From positions 1-64,000 of the forward strand of contig NW_026042472.1 in the NCBI RefSeq assembly GCF_023856365.1: a DNA stretch of 64,000 nt. Direction: 5' to 3'. The stretch comes from Brienomyrus brachyistius. Its lineage: Eukaryota > Chordata > Actinopteri > Osteoglossiformes > Mormyridae. Shown here in pieces: positions 1 to 10,682 of the stretch. A program made the position numbers and the translations under genes. The notes below the pieces were generated by a model that saw only the letters and a list, made by a program, of their open reading frames with translations, ran no database searches and was not told the origin of the DNA. The number at the start of each line of letters is the position of its first letter. Positions within the stretch are counted from its first letter, which is position 1.

Positions 1-1594
1 CTACAGCCTCCCCAAGGGGAACCTCAGCCTCTCCGATGCTGGGACTTACTACTGCGCTGTGGCCATGTGTGGGGAGATGCTGTTTGGGAACGGCACATAG
101 CTGGATATAGATGGTAACACCCAGTGTGGGGAGATGCTGTTTGGGAACGGCACACAGCTGGATATAGATGGTAGCACCCAGTGTGGAGAGTATATCTGCT
201 TCAAAGTTTTATTTAGCTTATTCTGCTATTAAGACATTTATTTCTTTTTTTAATGTAATGAATTTTCTAATTTAAGTGCTTAAATTAAATTACACAGATG
301 TTAATTTAATAATTATCCATCCATCCATCCATTTTCCAAACCGCTTATCCTATTGGGTCGCGGGGGGTCCGGAGCCTAATTTAATAATTATTTCAAATAT
401 TAATATCCATCCATCCATCCATTTTCCAAACCGCTTATCCTATTGGGTCGCGGGGGGTCCGGAGCCTAATTTAATAATTATTTCAAATATTAATATAAAT
501 TGTTAAAATACAAAATACTAGAAGTTCATGTTAAAAATGGACTATTTACAAAACAACTGCTGTAATGTGTTATCGATTTGATCTTTAACTAATGTAATGT
601 AAGCAAATGGGAAATGTGTCTCTATATCATTATGCTGAAATCTATCTCTTTGTTACAGGCTTTCAGAAGCTGCTGGATCCTCTTCACTCTGGCTTGCTGA
701 TAGTTTTATCTTGCAGCATTATTCTGAACGTTGCTCTCATTTGTATAAGATGTAAACTGACCTGTACACACTGTGCAGGTACGCTGCCCGGCTTTATGCA
801 CTCAGAAGGACAAAATGTAGATTTTAACAAATTATAGAAATATAAAATTGTTTTATGATAGATAACATTTTCATATTAAAACCACTCTTGCAGGTAATAC
901 AGTTTTAAAATCCATTATTAAATCTCACCTTATTTATATAAACCTTTTTGTACTGTAAGATTTACATTTTTGTATTATATCTTTCATATTTTGCAAAATC
1001 TATTGAAATATACATGTTGCAATAAGTTGCATATCAATAACTTTTATTACCAAGATCTCCTTTATAGCAATTTTATTATATATGATATATGAGAACAAAT
1101 GACACGTATCCAAACATGCACACTTAAATTGACAGAAGTCATTTTTACTTTCATTTTTGAGACAAAAAGGATGTTGATTGCTTGAAAATTCGGAATGTTA
1201 TCTGACCACGGTATGATACCGTGCGAAATTAAATAATATATTGATGTGTTATATATTTTAAACAGATGAAAAGAACAGTGATATATCAAAAGTGGAATGG
1301 TCACGCAAGCAAGTATGTAATAAATATTTCAAATTACAAATCGTCAGTAAAACAAATGAACCTCAGACTGATTTCCATCCTGGGATCAGCATTTTAAGTG
1401 CTATTTGTGAAAATAGGTAATAGCAAACCGATTTGATCCATCCAATTCTGCCATCTTTGTCTCCACAGTGCCATGACGAGGACACACTGAATTACGCTGC
1501 CCTGAACCTTAAGAAGCCAAAACCCAGGAGACAGAAGAAAGACGGGAATAATGACACTCTGTATTCTGACCTCCGCTACAGAGATTATGAATAA
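1..1594 (+). CDS. Inhibitory Ig-type receptor, NITR-like (3' part of gene, 5' end outside window)
   Basis: Four exons are visible. Exon A (1-113, or 1-170 using a duplicated donor) ends a V-type Ig domain: SDAGTYYC is the F strand, and FGNGT is a J-like G strand as in novel immune-type receptors of fish. Exon B (659-778) carries a hydrophobic membrane segment (LLIVLSCSIILNVALIC). Exon C (1266-1312) is a short juxtamembrane exon. Exon D (1469-1594) encodes the tail with LNYAAL, a canonical ITIM, and TLYSDL, an ITIM-like site, then stops at 1592-1594 inside an AATAAA. Phases 1, 1, 0 join without a shift. By family knowledge, such tails recruit SH2 phosphatases and inhibit lymphoid or NK-like cells. 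Oddity: an in-frame TAG (98-100) follows FGNGT in exon A, while the duplicated copy 57 bases later has CAG. The gene may be a pseudogene, or this may be a null allele or assembly error. The exact family could be another ITIM-bearing V-set receptor. Confidence 0.6.
68..190 (+). repeat. 57-base tandem duplication over the J-like motif and splice donor
   Basis: The unit starting at 68 recurs at 125 and begins a third time at 182. It spans TGTGGGGAGATG, the FGNGT codons and the following GATG/GTA donor. The period is 57 bases (19 codons). The two complete copies differ at the TAG/CAG site and at one intron base, so the duplication is recent. Confidence 0.9.
316..467 (-). repeat. Duplicated truncated SINE tail
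   Basis: Two copies of a minus-strand SINE 3' end (CCATCCATCC, then ATTTTCCAAACCGCTTATCC) lie 90 bases apart. Each is followed by the same AT-rich stretch, so a truncated SINE tail plus flank was tandemly duplicated within the receptor intron. The same tail occurs on the plus strand at 6,900-6,988 and 18,800-18,943. Confidence 0.7.
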
Positions 1595-1595
1595 A
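1590..1595 (+). promoter_or_regulatory. Polyadenylation signal AATAAA of the NITR-like gene
   Basis: AATAAA overlaps the TAA stop codon of the receptor's last exon, so the transcript would have a very short 3' UTR. The overlap is seen directly; its use is inferred. Confidence 0.5.
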
Positions 1596-1599
1596 GATG

Positions 1600-2175
1600 C
1601 TTCTCATTCATGTCAGTCACACAGAGTGTTCAGGGTGTAGCTTTAATAATGTTCAGAGGAGGGCAGGGGAGCCAGTGCTTCTGAGACTGAATCACGGGAT
1701 TTTACGGAGCACCGGTGCTGAGTTTGGTGTCAGTGTGTTTGGGGCGCATTTTTACTGGAAGTGCAAATGTTCAAGCCAGACTGGGGGCTGAGGGAGGGGG
1801 AGAGGGGAGCCACAGAGATTATTTCTTCATGGCATGGGGGGGAATAAGCGGCTTTAATGTTGTGGAAAGGCTGAGTTGCTGCAATCAGTTCTTTGATGTC
1901 ACACATGCTTACTTGTCTCCCTTGTGTACCATGCTGAATGGTTTGGGGCAAACGCACAGGGACTGATCGATTATATTAAACAGATGAAAGAAACTGAATG
2001 AAAATTTCAAGTGTTCTTAAATTACGTTTTTCATTTAATTGTGTGTTCTGGATGTATTTTTGAGTATATACATGTACCTGTATATGTACCTGTATATATA
2101 CCTGTGTCGTTAATAACGATGTGGATAATTAAGAAAGAGGAGTTTTGTTTCTTGCTCCCTGTCTTGTTACTTGGC
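1600..2175. other. No gene seen
   Basis: Unique-looking sequence downstream of the receptor. Only short frames are present, with no recognisable domain. 1,780-1,850 is G-rich. 2,058-2,105 holds short repeats of the type TGTACCTGTATA. Confidence 0.6.
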
Positions 2176-2290
2176 TCACAAACATACACACACATAGACA
2201 CACACACAAACATACACAGACACACAAACACACACACACATAGACACACACACACACAAACACACATGCACACATGCACACACACACACT
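2176..2290. repeat. CA-rich microsatellite
   Basis: An imperfect (CA)n tract with ACATACAC and ACATGCAC interruptions. It creates spurious Thr/His-rich and Cys/Val-rich open frames on the two strands. Confidence 0.9.
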
Positions 2291-2523
2291 GCTACGGCTC
2301 TGTAAGAACACTACCATGCTCTTTTGTGTGAGTGGGGTGGGGGGTGTTAAATAAGATGAAAATGACAATGGCTGTACTTTTGTTATGTCAGTTGTGTTTC
2401 TATAGTCATTGTATCATATTCCACAAGCTTTTTATTCTACAAGATGTACAAGCCAGTCAGTGTATTCAGTGGGGTGTTCAGGAGTCATTAGGTTCTGAAA
2501 AATGTCTTGCATTTAAAACATAA

Positions 2524-2672
2524 TGTACTTTTGAATACTTAAGTATTTTTAGATGCAAATACTCCAGTACTTTAACTGAAGTAAAAAATTAACTGAAAAA
2601 CTTTGAGTATTATTTGACGAGGAGTATCTATACTTAACTCAAGTAGTGAAGTTGTGTACTTTGTCCACCTCT
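2524..2672. repeat. Dispersed DNA-transposon-like repeat
   Basis: The AGTA/TACT-rich segment (TACTTAAGTATTTT, TACTTAACTCAAGTAG, ending TGTACTTTGTCCACC) resembles a common vertebrate non-autonomous element with ends of the form ACTCAAGTA...TTTGTCCACC. The family is not resolved. Confidence 0.45.
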
Positions 2673-2679
2673 GTCCAAA

Positions 2680-3269
2680 AGTGACATACAGCTGTAAGCT
2701 GTTTGGGTTTGTTTGTCTGCTGAGTGCTTCTCTGCAGTGCTGCAGATGTTTCCACTGGTTAGATGCAGCTCAGGAAGACTGACCCACTGACTGCACTGTG
2801 CTGGACTCACTTTGCAAAGAGTAAAAACCACACAGACAGAACAATATCTGCTTCTTGTAAGACCCTGTTTCCTCTCTACCTCACCCAGGTCACGCTTTCA
2901 AGTATTCAGCCTAAGTTATTTTATCCAAACAAGCCACCATTATTATTCATGCAGCTGGACATTTGACTGGAGCACATGATTGCTACATATCACTACTGTA
3001 CATGGAACGGAATGTACAGTTTTCACAACAGAACTTTAGAAAAGCAAAATTCTCATCAGTCCACATCTCTAACCACCACACATCCTAGGGCTCCCATTTA
3101 TAATGGTACATTTTTGTTTTATTCACATTCTTTTTCATCACACAGATAAACACCATCCATTAATCTTACAGCATGTATCCTGGTCAGGGTGATGGGGACG
3201 ACACCACCTATATCGAGTGTGATTTAAGGCCAAGACCTTAAAAGGGAGAGTCAAGACTGAGGCTTGTTA
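2680..3269. other. No gene seen
   Basis: Mixed unique sequence. A short stretch near 3,150-3,215 (CATCCATTAATC, then ATCCTGGTCAGGGTGATGGGG) looks like a SINE or LINE tail remnant. Confidence 0.5.
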
Positions 3270-4070
3270 CAAGAGCAGTGGGGCACAAAACAACAAACAA
3301 CATCATTATGAATGTAAAATAAATGGATGTATATATAAATATAGGGTAATAATAGAAACAAAAAATAAGAATATATTACATACAGAGGAATATTATAGGA
3401 ATATTAAAATTAACTTATACACAATCCTTAACTTATACACAATCCTATTGCATGTAACATTATTGCTCATGTGCCAGATATTAGCCTCCCAAAGGAAGCT
3501 GCCACACAGGGCATAATGCACTGGCTCAATGCAACACTGCACATCAGTGAATAAGGAGGAACAATATTGCAGATCAGCAGCAGATAGAAACTGTATCAGA
3601 AGACAGTGAACAGGGGAAAAGTTCAATGAGCAGAGTGCAGATTATAAAGCCTGACTGCTGTGGGGCCCAATGACCTGCGGTACCGTTCTGTCACACGCCG
3701 GGTGTCTGAGTCTCTTACTGAAGGAGCTGCCCTTACGGGCCTCCATAGTCTGCTGGGGGGGTGAGAGGTGTCACATAAAATTGATGACAGCCTTGTTATC
3801 AGCCTGCTCTCATCCATCTACTCTACAGTGCCAAGGGACGCTCCTCCCTGATGATGAGAGGAGTCTAAGCATGTGGACATTTGGGATAATGTGAGTTCAG
3901 AACTGGATGGTCAGCTGTACGACTTCCAGTCTGTAGGCAGACTCATCACCTTCAGTTATGATGGCAAACACAGTAGTATCACCTGCAAAATTCAGGATCT
4001 TCACTGGAGCAGCAGTGATTTGTGTAGAAATTGAAGAGAAGAGGGAGAGCACAGAGCCTGGAGGAGCTCA
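3270..4070 (-). mobile_element. Degenerate LINE fragment, reverse transcriptase end
   Basis: The minus strand near 3,900-4,000 translates to an RT active-site-like FAGDTT (from FADDT) followed by DESAYRLEVVQL. Further downstream, 3,623-3,817 gives TERYRRSLGPTAVRLYN, the usual C-terminal end of a common fish LINE class. Most of the region between has been lost, and an AT-rich 3' tail runs to about 3,270. Frames are broken and the element is inactive. Confidence 0.55.
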
Positions 4071-4079
4071 GTGCTGAGG

Positions 4080-5289
4080 GTCAGCGTGTCTGATGTGTGC
4101 TGTAAGCATACAGATGTCCTGCATTTGTGGAACATTTTGTTTGTGCTGCTGTTTATATGTGTTGTTGACGCTGCAGTCAGTAATTTTCCACTAGCAGTCT
4201 CACCTCTGCATTTTACAGGAAGACTGACCGACTGAGAGCAGGGTGTTTGTGTCTCTCTTCTCAGTGAGCGAAAACCACACAACCATCAGGTCCTCAGCTC
4301 AGGCCCACTGCTTCACTAGAAAAACCACAAAGGGTATTTTTATCTAAAAGTGGGTGAGCAAGTGAGATGTTATTGACAGCATGAATTTGTCTACTAACAT
4401 TTTAAATTCAAACCTAAAAAGCAGTATGTCCAGGATGTCAGTAATTACATTTAGTCAGTATGAACAATTTGGGTGCAATAATATAGAATAATGTAGAATT
4501 TTGCATAATTCAGTTAATACCAGTAAGATACCGATCATTAACACTATAAGGTCATGTTGCTGAATCTCATTGTTAAAGTTAAATGAATCTACGCATTTTT
4601 ATACACACAAGACTGTGCTTAGTTCATCTTTCAGTCAAAATCACACAGTGAGGCAAATCTGACCATCTTAATTGTTTTTGCTTGTGTGGAATGGCATCCC
4701 ATGCAGGCCTGTGCTCTGTGCTTCCTGGGACAGGTCCCACCCTCTCCAGACCCCGATGAGAATTAGTAGTCGCTGGATAAAAGATTGACAAAAGATAAAA
4801 ATACAAAAGTCATTCTTGCTGTCTAACCTCTGATTACTGCATGACATTTCTGATTTCTGATAACTGATAAGTAGAAAATATGTTTAGTCTCTTGCTTGGT
4901 GGTAAGAAAAAAGGAGAACCACAAAGAGCACAGTCATTTTCAAGGTTATTTCTCACTGGTCAGTGTGAAAGGCTGCGTCATTAATATAACGCCGGGCTCA
5001 GCACAGTGACTGCACCTGCGCTGCACTGTAGAACACAAGCCAGGCTGCAGACCATCAGCCCTGAAAGTTAAAACAGGACTCGTATGTGTGTCATGTGGTG
5101 TTTAATAAAAATTTACAGGACAGAACATAGTGGATTCAGTTTCCTTTGCTCTTACACTCCCAGTCCAAAGTGTGGCCACGACTGCTGTCAATGCATCTGT
5201 CTCTTTTTTCACCTTAATTTTTCACCTGTGTTATTCACCTTAATATCAAAAGGCTCCAAAGCAGTACAGTAATGCAGAACAAATATTGT
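4080..5289. other. No gene seen
   Basis: AT-rich unique sequence with only short frames. No exon with good splice sites and a recognisable domain was found. 4,990-5,110 is somewhat richer in GC but shows no motif. Confidence 0.5.
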
Positions 5290-6243
5290 AACTAACAAGG
5301 AAGTGGGGAGGTAATGGACAGAAGTGTTGGTTTTTGGTAACTCCACTCCTCTGACCTCCACTGTAATTTTAGGTTCCTTGGAACAATATTGTAAACCAGT
5401 CATCACACACCTAGGGGTTAAAGTCGACACCAACCTTAAGTTTGACACTCAGATAAGGTTAGTTGTCAAGTCAAGCTTTTTACAATTGAGGCAGTTGGCC
5501 AAAATAAAGCCAATTCTTTCTAGGCAGCACTTTGAGACAGTAATCCACTCTTTTGTCACTACTAGTTTGGACCACTGTAACGCCCTCTATGTTGGGGTTA
5601 GAGGCTCCACTATTGTTCACCTCCAGAAGGTTCAAAATGCTGCCGCACATGGAAATATGAGCATGTCTCCCCCATTTTAGCCTCACTCCACTGGCTGCCC
5701 GTACATTTTAGGATTCATTTTAAAATTCTGTTATTTGCTTTTAAAGCCCTCAGTGGTCTTGCTCCATCTGACCTCTGTGAGCTGCTTCACCCTTACACCC
5801 CCACCCGCTCTCTCAGGTCAGCTGATCAGCTGTTCCTGACGGTTCCTAAGACTCAGCGTGAGCTTAGAGGGGATCGAGCCTTTGCAGTCGCAGCTCCTAA
5901 AATGTGGAATGACTTGCCTTTTCACATTAGAGAGGAATCCCCTCTGTCCGTTTTTAAATCTCTTCTAATCTCTTCTCCTTCACCTTTGACACATTGTGAG
6001 ATGTTAATTTTAATAGTAAATCTTATTTTAATCTTAGCCTTTTCTTTATTAATTAATAGATTTTTTTAAATTTTTATTAATGGCCTTTTACTCACATTGA
6101 ATGTTTTGGTTTTTATTAAATTTCTTTTACTTCGTTTTTAAGTGTGTGAATGTTTTTATTTATTCCTTTGTGCAGCACTTTGGTCCATAAGGTTGTTTAA
6201 AGTGCTTTTCAAATAAAGAGCTGGATTGGATTACATTGGAAGA
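5290..6243 (+). mobile_element. L2-like LINE, 3' end
   Basis: From 5,324 the translation gives THLGVKVDTNLKFDTQI, then VTTSLDHCNALYVGV, typical of the thumb/C-terminal region of L2/jockey-group reverse transcriptases. After a frameshift near 5,650 the reading continues with LHWLPVHFRIHFKILLFAFKA and WNDLPFHIREESPLS, the standard end of this family. An AATAAA near 6,214 and a tail GGATTGGATTACATTGGA close the copy. It is 5'-truncated and broken. Confidence 0.75.
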
Positions 6244-6700
6244 TGGCTCAACAAATCTCTTTCACAGAATGTAAAATTCGACAGAGGGCGCAAGGTGACA
6301 TTCTGTCAGGGGCCCAGAATTTTTAGCTACACCTCTGTGTTACTGTGTTTTTTTTGTTCTAGCCATCAATAACTCTGGAGTTGCTATATCGCCACCTGGT
6401 GGTGAAAAGATCAGACAAAAATATGTACACATGTTACCAACAGTTTGAAATTGAAGTGCAGAGTTAACAGGTTTAATTAATCGTCCCCACGGATGCCAGT
6501 CATGAAATTTGAGAATTGCAAATTAAAACACAGGAAAAAATCAGGAACACTACAAGATAAAATATTTAGCAAACACTCAATGTGCATCCAGGGTGACAAG
6601 GGACAACTGGAGGATGATATGACAATCTGACAGTGACATTCACAGCACTTTATATGTTGCCAAAAACAGAAAAGGGGATTAAAATCAAGAATCAGAAATC
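6244..6700. other. No gene seen
   Basis: Unique-looking AT-rich sequence between the LINE tail and the SINE target site. No supported feature. Confidence 0.5.
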
Positions 6701-6713
6701 ATGTATGAGGGTG

Positions 6714-6988
6714 GGGCTGCTTGGTGGTGCAGTGATTAGCACTGTTACCTCCCACCACTGGGACTCAGGTTCGAGTCTCCGCCTGGGTCACATGTGTGGG
6801 GAGTTTGCATGTTCTCTCTTGCTAAATTGGCCGTAGGAGTGCATGTGTGTGTGAATGGTGTGTGAATGTGCCTTGCAATGAGCTGCCCCCCCGTCCTGGG
6901 TTGTTCCCTGCCTCGTGCACAGATCCTTCCAGGATAGGCTCTGGACCCCCCGCGACCCAGTAGCATAAGCGGTTTAGACAATGGATGG
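6714..6988 (+). mobile_element. tRNA-derived SINE with intact target-site duplication
   Basis: The head carries Pol III A-box-like TGGTGCAGTGATTAGC and B-box-like GGTTCGAGTCTCC. The body contains GTGTGGGGAGTTTGCATG, and the tail ends GCGGTTTAGACAATGGATGG. A 13-base direct repeat ATGTATGAGGGTG flanks it at 6,701-6,713 and 6,989-7,001, marking target-primed insertion. A central part of the usual body appears deleted near 6,823. Confidence 0.8.
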
Positions 6989-7001
6989 ATGTATGAGGGT
7001 G

Positions 7002-7789
7002 AGTCACAATGACGACAGCTGCTCTGTTGACTTGGTCCCAGGAGTCGTCAGCGTTGGTCTGCCGGGGCCCCCGTCCTGTCTGTGGAAGCACCCGTCTTGT
7101 TGGCTGTTCTCTCTGCCTGGGCCCCCTCTCCTGCTGCCTCACGTTTGGGTTGAAGTGGCTCCCCAGTGCTTCTGTAAAGCTCTTTGTGTATCTTAGAAAA
7201 GGGCTGTATAAATGTAACATTCATTCATTTATTCAAGGTCCCAGCCAGAAGAGTGCAGTACTACACTGTCCCCCACAGCCTGAATCAGCTGGATGTTATA
7301 GGATTAAGACACTTCCTGCATTAGGCCATTTACCCTCAGTGTATTTCCATACCCTGACAGGATGGATGACAATACTATGGCCCTAATTTTCAATACACAG
7401 TTTTCACAGGAGTCTCACCCTCATCCACATTCTCTGCATTCCTTATCTCATGCTTCTTTGCCACCCGCATCTCCTCTGCCTGCTTTGTCTCATTTTCCCA
7501 CAATTGAAACACCGTCCAATTTGTCTCTGTTTTAGTTCTACCACATTAGTCCCTGAGCAACCAGTCTGATCCCGTTCCTCTAATTTCAGATGCATCTGGC
7601 TTATCTGATTGGGACTGAAGCTGCTGTTACTAGGAAAACCACATTCGTCCCACTGGGGCAGGTCTGACACCGCGTCCTTCCCATATGTCTCCCATAATTG
7701 TTGTACAGAATTTCAGCTGGAGTTCTTTCCCAGAAGCAAGTAATTTCACTTTAGCACCTGTTCAGTAAAAGTCAAGTAGGTCTTTAATG
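7002..7789. other. No gene; possible repeat tail
   Basis: 7,130-7,230 (AAGCTCTTTGTGTATC, then GGGCTGTATAAATGTAAC) resembles the tail of a dispersed fish repeat. The rest is unique, with only short frames on both strands. Confidence 0.45.
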
Positions 7790-9757
7790 TTATTTTTAAC
7801 TTTACACAGTTGAGTATAGTACAGTTACAAAAGAAACTGTTTCCCTCGGACCAAGGTGCTACTTAAATTAACAGAAGACTAACACATACCAACCTAGCAA
7901 CATACTGTATGGTGCATAATGAGCAAAAACTGTGCAAACATTGCAGGACAGTGCAAAAAGAGAGGACAACTGACACCAACGAGCACAAACAGCACAGTAA
8001 ACCCAGTACTGAGAAGGCGCAGTTTGGTTGTCCAATGAGGTAGCAATAAAAATAAATAAAAGTAACTGTAAACATGGCGACAATAAGATAAAAAATAGTA
8101 GTTAAATAATAAAGTGTGTTAATGAGTGTATGTGTGTGTGGTATCAGATTAGTCCCTGAGAGTTCAGTAGTCTGACGGCATGGGGGATAAAGCTGTTTGA
8201 GTCTGGCTGTGAAGGCCCGAATGCTCCGGGACCTATTTCCAGAAGGCAGGAGGGTGAAACGATAATGTGAGGGGTGGGTGGGGTCATCCACAATGGTGGT
8301 GGCTTTGCGGATGCAGTGTGTGGTGTGAATATCTGTGATGGAGGGGAGAGATATGTTAGGGTTATCTTCTTCTGAAGATGCGCTGGAAACAAACCAGTCT
8401 CTGAACACAGAACAACACAGACAGCTGTGATGACGTTTTACTTGCTGCAAGGTGTAGGGAATCCACTTGCAGAGTCTCCGCAGTTTCAGCAAAATGATGG
8501 TTTATTGAACAGCAAAAATAATACAATGTAATACAGTGTAGAGACACACCGGGTACTGAAAGGCAGCTCAGATACAAATTGAAGACAGTTCTTCACCCCC
8601 CTTTATACCCAAAAAGGCCCTCCCCACCAAGGTGTTGTGTGTAGGTGTTGTGAGTGAATTTACATATAAAGAGTGACCCCCTGGAGTGTGAGGATCCTGA
8701 GACAGGGACGGGACAGGACAGGGTGGAGACTTTTATGATCATTGTAATTCAATTCTTATCACCTTATCTTATCCTTATCACCATAGTGGTGCCAACTGGA
8801 ACCCCCATTCTCTCCCTGGCTTCCCCCATGATCATAAATTCCTAACATTGTCTGCATTCAAATGATCAACCAAGAACCTTGGGACATTTTTACCACTTTT
8901 CCTTACAAAGGGAAGCCCGGTCCTGACCTCGAGGTGTCAGCCTCTCAGTCGAACTCAGCCAACTTCGAAAGAGTAACTCCCCTCGCAGTGTCTTTTATTG
9001 AGGTACACAAACAGGATATGCAACTGACATTGAACATTGTTTGTCACCATATATGGGGTGGAAATATTCAAGCGACAGTTCTTGAGACGTGTTATTGCTC
9101 AATTAAGATCAAGCTGCGGCAGGGTGTTGTTTCTAAGCGTCTAGCAAAATGATGATAAAAAAAGTACATATTTCTCTAACACGATACTCCCAATGATTTT
9201 CTCACCTGTCATCACTATCTGTTGTAGGGACTTGTGATCTGAGGCGACACAGTTCTCAAAGCAGACCGTGATGCAGCTGCTCAGGGTGCTTTCAACAGTT
9301 CCCCAATAGAGTGTGAGAATGGGAGATGGGCTTTTCTGAGCTTCCGTGGAGAGTAGAGGTGCTGCTGTGCTTTCCTTACTATGGAGCTGATGTTGAAGGA
9401 CCTGGTGAGATTCTCCGCCAGATGGACAACAAGGAATCTGGTACTCTCTACGATCTCCACAGATGAGCCATCGATGTGCAGCAGAGAGTGGTCACTCTGT
9501 GTTTTGTGTTCTTCTAACGTCAACAACCATCTCTTTGGTCAACATTCAGAGACAGGTTGTTGGCTCTGCAGCAGTCCGATAGTCATCACACTTCCTCTTT
9601 GTATGCTGAGTCACCGTTTTTATTGATGAGACCCACAACAGTCTTGTCATCTGCCTGATGTTGATGATGGAATTCGAAATGTGCATTGCTGCTCAGTTGT
9701 GAGTCATCGGAGTTAACAGCAGTGGGCTGAGCATAAAGTCCTGGGTTCCTGCTACAG
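7790..9757 (-). mobile_element. LINE remnant interrupted by an LTR
   Basis: Read on the minus strand, 9,757 downward gives broken SPLLLT then AYKEEV. Next come HIDGSSVEIVESTRFLVVHL (9,526-9,281) and STLSSCITVCFENCVASDHK (to about 9,187). The reading resumes at 8,353 with SLPSITDIHTTHCIRKATTI and FTLLPSGNRSRSIRAFTARL. These are successive RT and C-terminal blocks of the LINE class also present at 3,270-4,070. The 828-base gap in the middle is a separate insertion. The 3' UTR runs to about 7,790. Several frameshifts are present, so it is inactive. Confidence 0.7.
8354..9181. mobile_element. Solo-type LTR inserted in a LINE
   Basis: An 828-base insertion begins TGTTAGGG and ends CTCTAACA, the TG...CA ends of an LTR. 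It is flanked by AGATA (8,349-8,353) and CGATA (9,182-9,186), a 5-base target duplication with one mismatch. Removing it restores the LINE protein reading across the join. No internal gag or pol was seen, so it is probably a solo LTR left by LTR-LTR recombination. Confidence 0.65.
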
Positions 9758-10288
9758 CGTCTGAGCAGTTGCCTTCGTCGCCCATAGCTCCTGCGCAGCC
9801 CGAGCAGCCGCCTCCGCTGCCCCCTGCGGCCCCAGAGCCCGAGCAGCCGCCGCCTGCTTTGCCCGTAGCTCCTGAGCAGCCGCCTCCGCTGCCCCCTGCG
9901 GCCCCAGAGCCCACGCCCGAGGCGCTCCCTCCGCCTCAAATGACTGTGCCCCCTGGGGCTCTTGTTCCTGGCCCCACTCCTGTCCCTGACCCAGCTCCAG
10001 ACTTTCCTGCCCTAGTCCCCGAGGAGGTCCCGGACAGTCTGACCACCGTGTGTGCCACGCCCCCTGATTATCCACGTGTGCTTCCCTGATCGTACCCAGC
10101 TGTGTCCGATTATTTTCAATCAGTCCTGTCTATTTGAGTTCATGTCTTACTAGAGTTCAGTGTCCGTCATTGAAGTCCGTCTGCGTGAGATGTTTCCTGC
10201 ACCCCGTGTTCCTAATAAATCCCCGTATCCTGCCTGCCTTGCCTGTTTCCTGCCCGTCCGCCGCTCCCGTTAAATGGCGATCGTGACA
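9758..10288 (+). mobile_element. LTR retrotransposon 3' end, Pro-rich ORF plus LTR-like segment
   Basis: A GC-rich open frame (9,769-10,089) encodes Pro/Glu/Ala-rich repeats (PPLPPAAPEPEQPPP) and ends VCATPPDYPRVLP. The sequence after it (GCCACGCCCCCTGATTA, then CCTAATAAATCC, ending GATCGTGACACA) looks like the LTR of fish Ty3/Gypsy elements. A longer relative ending in the same residues lies at 29,390-30,637. The family assignment is inference; no protease, RT or integrase is present. Confidence 0.5.
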
Positions 10289-10682
10289 CAAGGCACACGC
10301 ACATCAAGTACCAATGCAGCAAATACAGATGAACAATTTAGGAGGAATACTAGTCAAAGGAAGGAAGAAAAGCAGCCCACCCTATCTCATGGTCACGGAC
10401 ACAAACATCAGGGAGTGTTATGAAGAAGACATCACACTTAACACCATTGGTTTTATGCAGTGAATTACACCAGAGAGAGTTTTTACATTCTAGCTGTGTT
10501 ACGTAACATTCCTCAGCCTTCAGGTTTTTTCCACACAATGCACGACATGCAGGGGTGCCAAACAAAACAGCGGAACTGCAGTGTAGCCAATTATTTGTTT
10601 CAGTAGTTTTAAGAAAACTAGAACATAAAATGTTTGTTTTACTTAGTCCACAAAAGAGTTTTTACCTATCTTAGTGTATTTT

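Noticed and set aside
2011..2368. Thr/His- and Cys/Val-rich frames
   Set aside because: Produced by the CA microsatellite at 2,176-2,290.
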